Source: SIG440 sp045596485 (GTDB taxonomy: Bacteria; Bacillota; Clostridia; Monoglobales; Monoglobaceae). From it: DNA of 10,045 bases. A model generated the notes under the pieces. It did no database searches. It was not told where the DNA came from and was given only the letters and a program-made list of their open reading frames with translations. A program made the position numbers and the translations under genes. How positions within the stretch are numbered: position 1 is the first letter of the stretch; each line of letters starts with the position of its first letter. Positions 7,523 through 10,045 of the stretch are shown piece by piece. The stretch lies in NCBI GenBank assembly GCA_045596485.1, contig JAZOCL010000064.1, positions 1 to 10,045 of the forward strand, in the 5' to 3' direction.

Positions 7523-8422
7523 TTATTCGGTTTTGGGCAACAGCCTTTTAATGGTTCTGTTGGCAACAAAGTTTTTGAGCAGCCCCGAAAATCCCGGGAA
7601 CACAGCCACCGCAAGAATAATATAACAGGTCCAGTAGCCCACCGAGCCTCCCGCAAGAGGAACCTTGAGACCAAACCAAATCATTGCAAAATTAACAGCA
7701 AGAGTCACTGCAATCGTCAAAATGCTTGAAGGCAACGCCGCAACCGCCAGCAGGAAGGAATTTTTGAAAATATCCTTCAGCCTCAGCTTGAAGGTCACCG
7801 TAAGGGGATAAATGTAAATATGCATTATGGTATATGCCAGAAGCACAAACATCACAATATATTTCACAAGCTCAAGCGGTCCCTCTTCTGCCGAGTAGAA
7901 CAAAAACGCATAAACAGAAAGTCCGAATACCAGAACATCTGCAATCCAAATCACAATAGTCTGTTTGAAGTTACTGAATATCTGTTCTTTAAAGTCACTC
8001 CAGGGAAAGGCGTGCTCCTCACGGGAGTAGTTGCGCAGAACATAGGTGTAGCCTGCTGTAACAGGTCCCATACCCCAAAGTGCCGACACAACCAGCGAAA
8101 TCACAAATCTCACCAGTATGTCAAAAATCGCCGTATATGCCACAACCATTGCTGCATCCTGAGTGGGATTTTCGATCTGCAGAGCCATTTCAAGATAGGG
8201 TCTCAGCAGATTCACAACGTGGGACGAAATAAGTCCCGAAAGAAACATCATCACAACGAAGGTTGGGATTGATGCAAGCATATAAAAAAGCGTTGCCTGA
8301 CATATATTCCAGAACTTTCTGCCGTAGATTTCAAAAAACAGCACCAAGGGCGACTTTTTTTCGCTTCTTCCTTTTTCAACGCCCTTGCCCTCCTTGGCAA
8401 GAATTCCTTTTATCAAAGCCAT
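7523..8422 (-). CDS. DUF624/YesL-like integral membrane protein
   Basis: A 299-aa membrane protein with about six hydrophobic segments (roughly 43-65, 97-117, 154-178, 185-207, 221-250 and 258-282) and a charged cytosolic N-terminus. The segment GMGPVTAGYTYVLRNYSREE (117-136), just after a membrane helix, resembles the GPATAA...R motif of DUF624 (YesL) proteins, as do the WSDFKEQIFSNFKQ stretch after it and the helix arrangement. The protein is longer than the usual 200-230 aa. DUF624 proteins have no established activity, and in other genomes they often neighbour sugar-uptake genes, which are absent here. The ATG at 8422 is preceded by GGGAGGG at a 9-nt spacing and lies 21 nt after the ComEA-like gene. 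The family call is tentative, but the reality of the gene is not in doubt. Confidence 0.72.
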   Translation of the reverse strand: MALIKGILAKEGKGVEKGRSEKKSPLVLFFEIYGRKFWNICQATLFYMLASIPTFVVMMFLSGLISSHVVNLLRPYLEMALQIENPTQDAAMVVAYTAIFDILVRFVISLVVSALWGMGPVTAGYTYVLRNYSREEHAFPWSDFKEQIFSNFKQTIVIWIADVLVFGLSVYAFLFYSAEEGPLELVKYIVMFVLLAYTIMHIYIYPLTVTFKLRLKDIFKNSFLLAVAALPSSILTIAVTLAVNFAMIWFGLKVPLAGGSVGYWTCYIILAVAVFPGFSGLLKNFVANRTIKRLLPKTE

Positions 8423-8443
8423 AAATCATTCCCTCCCAAACCT

Positions 8444-8860
8444 TTATTCAACAAAAACGTACTGCCGAATCTGCTCCAAAAGCTTTTCGCCAATACCTTC
8501 GGCATTTAAAACATCGTCAACTGTTCTGAAACCGCCCATCTTCTCGCGGGCAGCGATAATACTCCTCGCCTTACTTTCACCGATTCCCGGAAGCGTATCA
8601 AGCTCCCCCAGAGTGGCGTTATTAAGATTTATTTTTTCCGCCTCGGCAATTATATCCAACCCGACATTTTCGATGTTGTTTTTCTCAAGCAGCTCTGTCT
8701 CTTCTATAACAACGGCTTCGGCAGTTTTCTCGGTCAACTCTTTTCCAACGGTGAAGTTATACGCCAGAACCGAAACTGCGACAAGAATAACAATAACAGG
8801 CAGAAACATCAGCCTTGAGTATATCTGATTTTCTTTCAAAATTTTCTCCTGCTTTCGCAT
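8444..8860 (-). CDS. Membrane-anchored ComEA-like helix-hairpin-helix protein
   Basis: A 138-aa protein with a short cytosolic N-terminus, one hydrophobic segment (about 18-34), an acidic linker (about 40-75) and a C-terminal tandem helix-hairpin-helix domain (about 77-135). The HhH hairpins are LPGIGESKA (90-98) and AEGIGEKLL (120-128), preceded by the typical INLNNAT. This is the layout of ComEA, the extracellular double-stranded-DNA receptor for transformation, but without the SLBB-type domain of Bacillus ComEA. No comEC or other competence gene is present, so a role in DNA uptake is inferred. The frame extends to a GTG at 8911, but no RBS precedes it. The ATG at 8860 has GAAGG about 4-5 nt upstream, so I prefer it. 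It is the first gene after a promoter and heads the ten-gene operon. Confidence 0.85.
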   Translation of the reverse strand: MRKQEKILKENQIYSRLMFLPVIVILVAVSVLAYNFTVGKELTEKTAEAVVIEETELLEKNNIENVGLDIIAEAEKINLNNATLGELDTLPGIGESKARSIIAAREKMGGFRTVDDVLNAEGIGEKLLEQIRQYVFVE

Positions 8861-8959
8861 AAAACCTTCAAGATTTTTCTCTTTTTCCAAAACCTCCACG
8901 CCTGCTATCACCTCGGCTTTCTCGAAAACAGCCTACAACTATCCTATTTTAATTATATA

Positions 8960-8988
8960 ATTATATCATATTATTTTCGCAAATACAA
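8960..8988 (-). promoter_or_regulatory. Predicted vegetative promoter of the comEA-like to rodA operon
   Basis: On the minus strand a perfect -10 TATAAT (8960-8965) is preceded directly by TGA, giving the TGn extension that strengthens a -10. A poor -35, TTGTAT (8983-8988), sits at the ideal 17-nt spacing. Transcription would start near 8953, leaving about 93 nt of leader before the preferred ComEA-like start. A second TATAAT overlaps just downstream. The promoter follows the rpmF terminator, as expected for a new transcription unit. Confidence 0.6.
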
Positions 8989-9002
8989 CCTTTTTCGCAA
9001 AA
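8974..9002 (-). repeat. Two direct copies of TTTTGCGAAA-type element at the operon promoter
   Basis: On the plus strand TTTTCGCAAA occurs at 8974-8983 and again within 8992-9002. The starts are 18 nt apart, so on B-DNA they would sit on partly different faces. The first copy lies in the spacer of the predicted promoter and the second just upstream of the -35. A third copy lies in the ung leader. They may be operator half-sites, but no known regulator consensus is recognised, and chance in AT-rich spacer DNA is possible. Confidence 0.4.
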
Positions 9003-9031
9003 GTTTAGCAAAGCACCAACCCCTGTAACAC

Positions 9032-9070
9032 AAAAAAGCCGCATCAAACCGCCAACGTTCGATACGACTT
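9032..9070 (-). terminator. Rho-independent terminator of the tRNA-Val/yceD-rpmF unit
   Basis: On the minus strand a 14-bp stem (AAGTCGTATCGAAC with GTTTGATGCGGCTT) pairs completely, with three G-U wobbles, around a 7-nt loop GTTGGCG, and runs into a T tract. It begins 21 nt after the rpmF stop. The three wobble pairs would be A-C mismatches in a plus-strand transcript, so the signal is directional and confirms that rpmF is read on the minus strand and ends a transcription unit. Confidence 0.92.
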
Positions 9071-9091
9071 CTTTATACTGTGTAAAAAATT

Positions 9092-9271
9092 TTACGCCTC
9101 TTTCTTTACAACTTCTTTTCCGTTGTAATATCCGCAAGCCTTGCAGACTCTGTGAGGCATCTTGTAATCTCCGCACTGGGGACATTCAACCATACCGGGG
9201 ATCAGGAGCTTCCAGTTAGCTCTTCTCTTATCTCTTCTAGCCTTAGAAGTTTTTCTCTTTGGAACTGCCAT
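9092..9271 (-). CDS. rpmF: 50S ribosomal protein L32
   Basis: A 59-aa protein with the canonical L32 start MAVPKRKTSK, a basic RRDKRRANW segment (12-20), and a zinc-ribbon made by CPQC (30-33) and CKAC (43-46), so it is the zinc-binding (C+) form. The Zn-free paralogue induced in zinc starvation would lack these cysteines. The frame opens at a GTG at 9283, but that codon overlaps the RBS AAAGAGGTG. The ATG at 9271 with GAGG 11 nt upstream is the true start. It follows yceD by 59 nt, the standard yceD-rpmF order of bacteria, and is followed by a strong terminator. The plsX and fab genes that often follow rpmF in other genomes are absent here. Confidence 0.98.
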   Translation of the reverse strand: MAVPKRKTSKARRDKRRANWKLLIPGMVECPQCGDYKMPHRVCKACGYYNGKEVVKKEA

Positions 9272-9330
9272 AGTTAAATACACCTCTTTCCAATCATAAT
9301 AATTTGAACAAGGAGCAATCCTTGCATAAT

Positions 9331-9834
9331 CTACAAAAGTCCATCCAGAATATCAAATCTGGGGTCTGTGGGTCTTGTGTCACAGCTGCATTCTCCCTCA
9401 TTGAGGTTTTGTCCGCAATTTGCACACAGCCCTTTGCAATCCTCGCTGCACAAGCACTTGAAGGGCAGATTCACAACAACATTGTTTGTGACAATCTCAT
9501 CAATATCAACTGCCGTACCCTTGAGAATTACCGCATCAGGATTTCGGTCATCCTCAACTCTGGTGTCCTCTTTTTTGAATACCTCTTCAAATGAACAATC
9601 AAAATCCGATTCGAAGCTTTCGCAACATCTGTCACAAACAAACTCCAGCCTACAGGAAGCCGTTGCCGAAAGTTCAATGCTTCCGCCGATGTTGGCAAAC
9701 TCACCGACCACCCGAACAGGTGTCAAAAATTTTGCAGCCTGCTCTGTTTTTCCAACGAAATCAAGCTCAACATCGAGTGGAAGCTTTCTTCCGTCAGCAT
9801 TCAGAATAGGTAACAAATCAATCTTCATTTTCAT
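9331..9834 (-). CDS. yceD: DUF177 (YceD) family protein
   Basis: A 167-aa DUF177 protein, a family associated with large-ribosomal-subunit or 23S rRNA accumulation and nearly always encoded just before rpmF, as here. It shows CDRC (67-70) and the Cys-rich C-terminal block CLCSEDCKGLCANCG (127-141) with further Cys at 149 and 151, probably metal-binding and typical of Gram-positive members. The C-terminal DPRFDIL is also characteristic. Start choice is ambiguous: AAGGA is 3 nt before ATG 9834 and about 9 nt before ATG 9828, so the second ATG (protein two residues shorter) may be the one used. The RBS is squeezed into the 19-25 nt after the tRNA-Val 3' end, implying shared transcription with the tRNA. 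Confidence 0.92.
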   Translation of the reverse strand: MKMKIDLLPILNADGRKLPLDVELDFVGKTEQAAKFLTPVRVVGEFANIGGSIELSATASCRLEFVCDRCCESFESDFDCSFEEVFKKEDTRVEDDRNPDAVILKGTAVDIDEIVTNNVVVNLPFKCLCSEDCKGLCANCGQNLNEGECSCDTRPTDPRFDILDGLL

Positions 9835-9853
9835 TTTCCTTCAAAAAGAAATG

Positions 9854-9929
9854 TGGTGGGCACAATAGGGCTCGATCCTATGACCCTCTGCTTGTAAGGC
9901 AGATGCTCTCCCAGCTGAGCTATGCGCCC
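9854..9929 (-). tRNA. tRNA-Val (anticodon UAC), CCA encoded
   Basis: A 76-nt cloverleaf on the minus strand. The acceptor stem GGGCGCA pairs with TGTGCCC (one G-U), the D stem is GCTC/GAGC, the anticodon stem TCTGC/GCAGA encloses the loop CTTACAA with anticodon TAC, there is a 5-nt variable region GGGTC, and the T stem is ATAGG/CCTAT. The CCA end is encoded. The anticodon arm and flanks match bacterial tRNA-Val(UAC). One oddity is the T loop, which reads ATCGAGC, so position 54 is A instead of the near-universal bacterial T. All stems pair, so the gene looks functional. Confidence 0.97.
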
Positions 9930-9961
9930 ATATACTTTCCAAAGCCTGTGAAAACAAAGCA

Positions 9962-10003
9962 CTTCCGCTGTCAAAAATGCTCATCTGACAATGTCCGCAG
10001 AAG
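9962..10003 (-). other. Potential stem-loop in the leader upstream of tRNA-Val
   Basis: On the minus strand CTTCTGC pairs with GCGGAAG (one wobble), and the inner TGTCA pairs with TGACA, with a 6-nt bulge GGACAT on one side and a 12-nt loop. It is followed by TGCTTTGTTTT, a poor terminator tail. It could be a processing or protection structure in the pre-tRNA leader, or a weak terminator of an upstream unit. On the plus strand it is followed by GCGTTTTTT, but no plus-strand gene leads into it. Confidence 0.3.
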
Positions 10004-10025
10004 GCGTTTTTTAACCAGCTTGATT

Positions 10026-10031
10026 ATTATA
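10026..10031 (-). promoter_or_regulatory. Possible -10 element of the tRNA-Val/yceD/rpmF unit
   Basis: A perfect TATAAT on the minus strand, about 97 nt upstream of the tRNA 5' end. A -35 at normal spacing would fall just beyond the window edge, so the promoter cannot be confirmed here. Apart from this and the stem-loop, the stretch from 9930 to 10045 holds no gene that I can see. A TTGACA nearer the tRNA has no matching -10. Confidence 0.35.
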
Positions 10032-10045
10032 CACAATTCTTCCCC

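Noticed and set aside
8861..8911. GTG start at 8911 adding 17 residues to the ComEA-like protein
   Set aside because: No RBS precedes it, whereas ATG 8860 has GAAGG at a usable spacing.
9368..9868. 166-aa plus-strand open frame
   Set aside because: It is antisense to yceD and runs into the tRNA gene; its Ser/Thr-rich composition is typical of an antisense shadow.
1..10045. CRISPR arrays, insertion sequences, phage genes, riboswitches
   Set aside because: I saw no repeat-spacer pattern, transposase, integrase, or recognisable riboswitch fold. All intergenic gaps are under about 250 nt.

Overview
The window looks like chromosomal core sequence from a Gram-positive anaerobe of the class Clostridia. 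The family mix and the RBSs close to AAGGAGG point that way, as does the pairing of a MltG gene with a TrmR-like methyltransferase gene, which resembles Bacillus/Clostridia gene order. I cannot name a genus. I see no mobile elements, CRISPR arrays or phage genes. Every gene I support, 12 protein genes and one tRNA, is read on the minus strand, so transcription runs from high to low coordinates.

Right end (about 9030-10045): a possible -10 element near the edge is followed by a foldable leader and then tRNA-Val(UAC). Only 19-25 nt after the tRNA comes yceD (DUF177), then rpmF (ribosomal protein L32). A strong directional terminator closes this translation-related unit just after rpmF.

Middle and left (20-8988): a credible promoter (extended -10, 17-nt spacer) starts what looks like one ten-gene operon, with gaps of 5 to 57 nt and no convincing internal terminator. 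The order is a membrane-anchored ComEA-like helix-hairpin-helix protein, a DUF624/YesL-like membrane protein, an AMP-forming acyl-CoA synthetase, uracil-DNA glycosylase (ung), a WecG/TagA/CpsF glycosyltransferase, a DJ-1/PfpI protein, a CPBP membrane protease, the endolytic transglycosylase mltG, a TrmR-like methyltransferase and the SEDS glycosyltransferase rodA.

The clearest joint function is cell-envelope growth. RodA polymerises peptidoglycan, MltG cuts nascent glycan strands, and the TagA-family enzyme may supply an envelope glycopolymer. The TrmR-like enzyme (tRNA wobble modification), Ung (uracil removal from DNA) and the DJ-1 protein are housekeeping passengers. Several starts needed correction from RBS position: rodA (GTG at 1141), the CPBP protein (3800), the acyl-CoA synthetase (7465), the ComEA-like protein (8860) and rpmF (9271).

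I found no clear undescribed system. The points most worth checking are the A at tRNA position 54 in tRNA-Val, the tRNA serving as the leader of yceD-rpmF, a short repeat (TTTCGCAAA) found only in non-coding gaps, and the mltG-trmR-rodA linkage.
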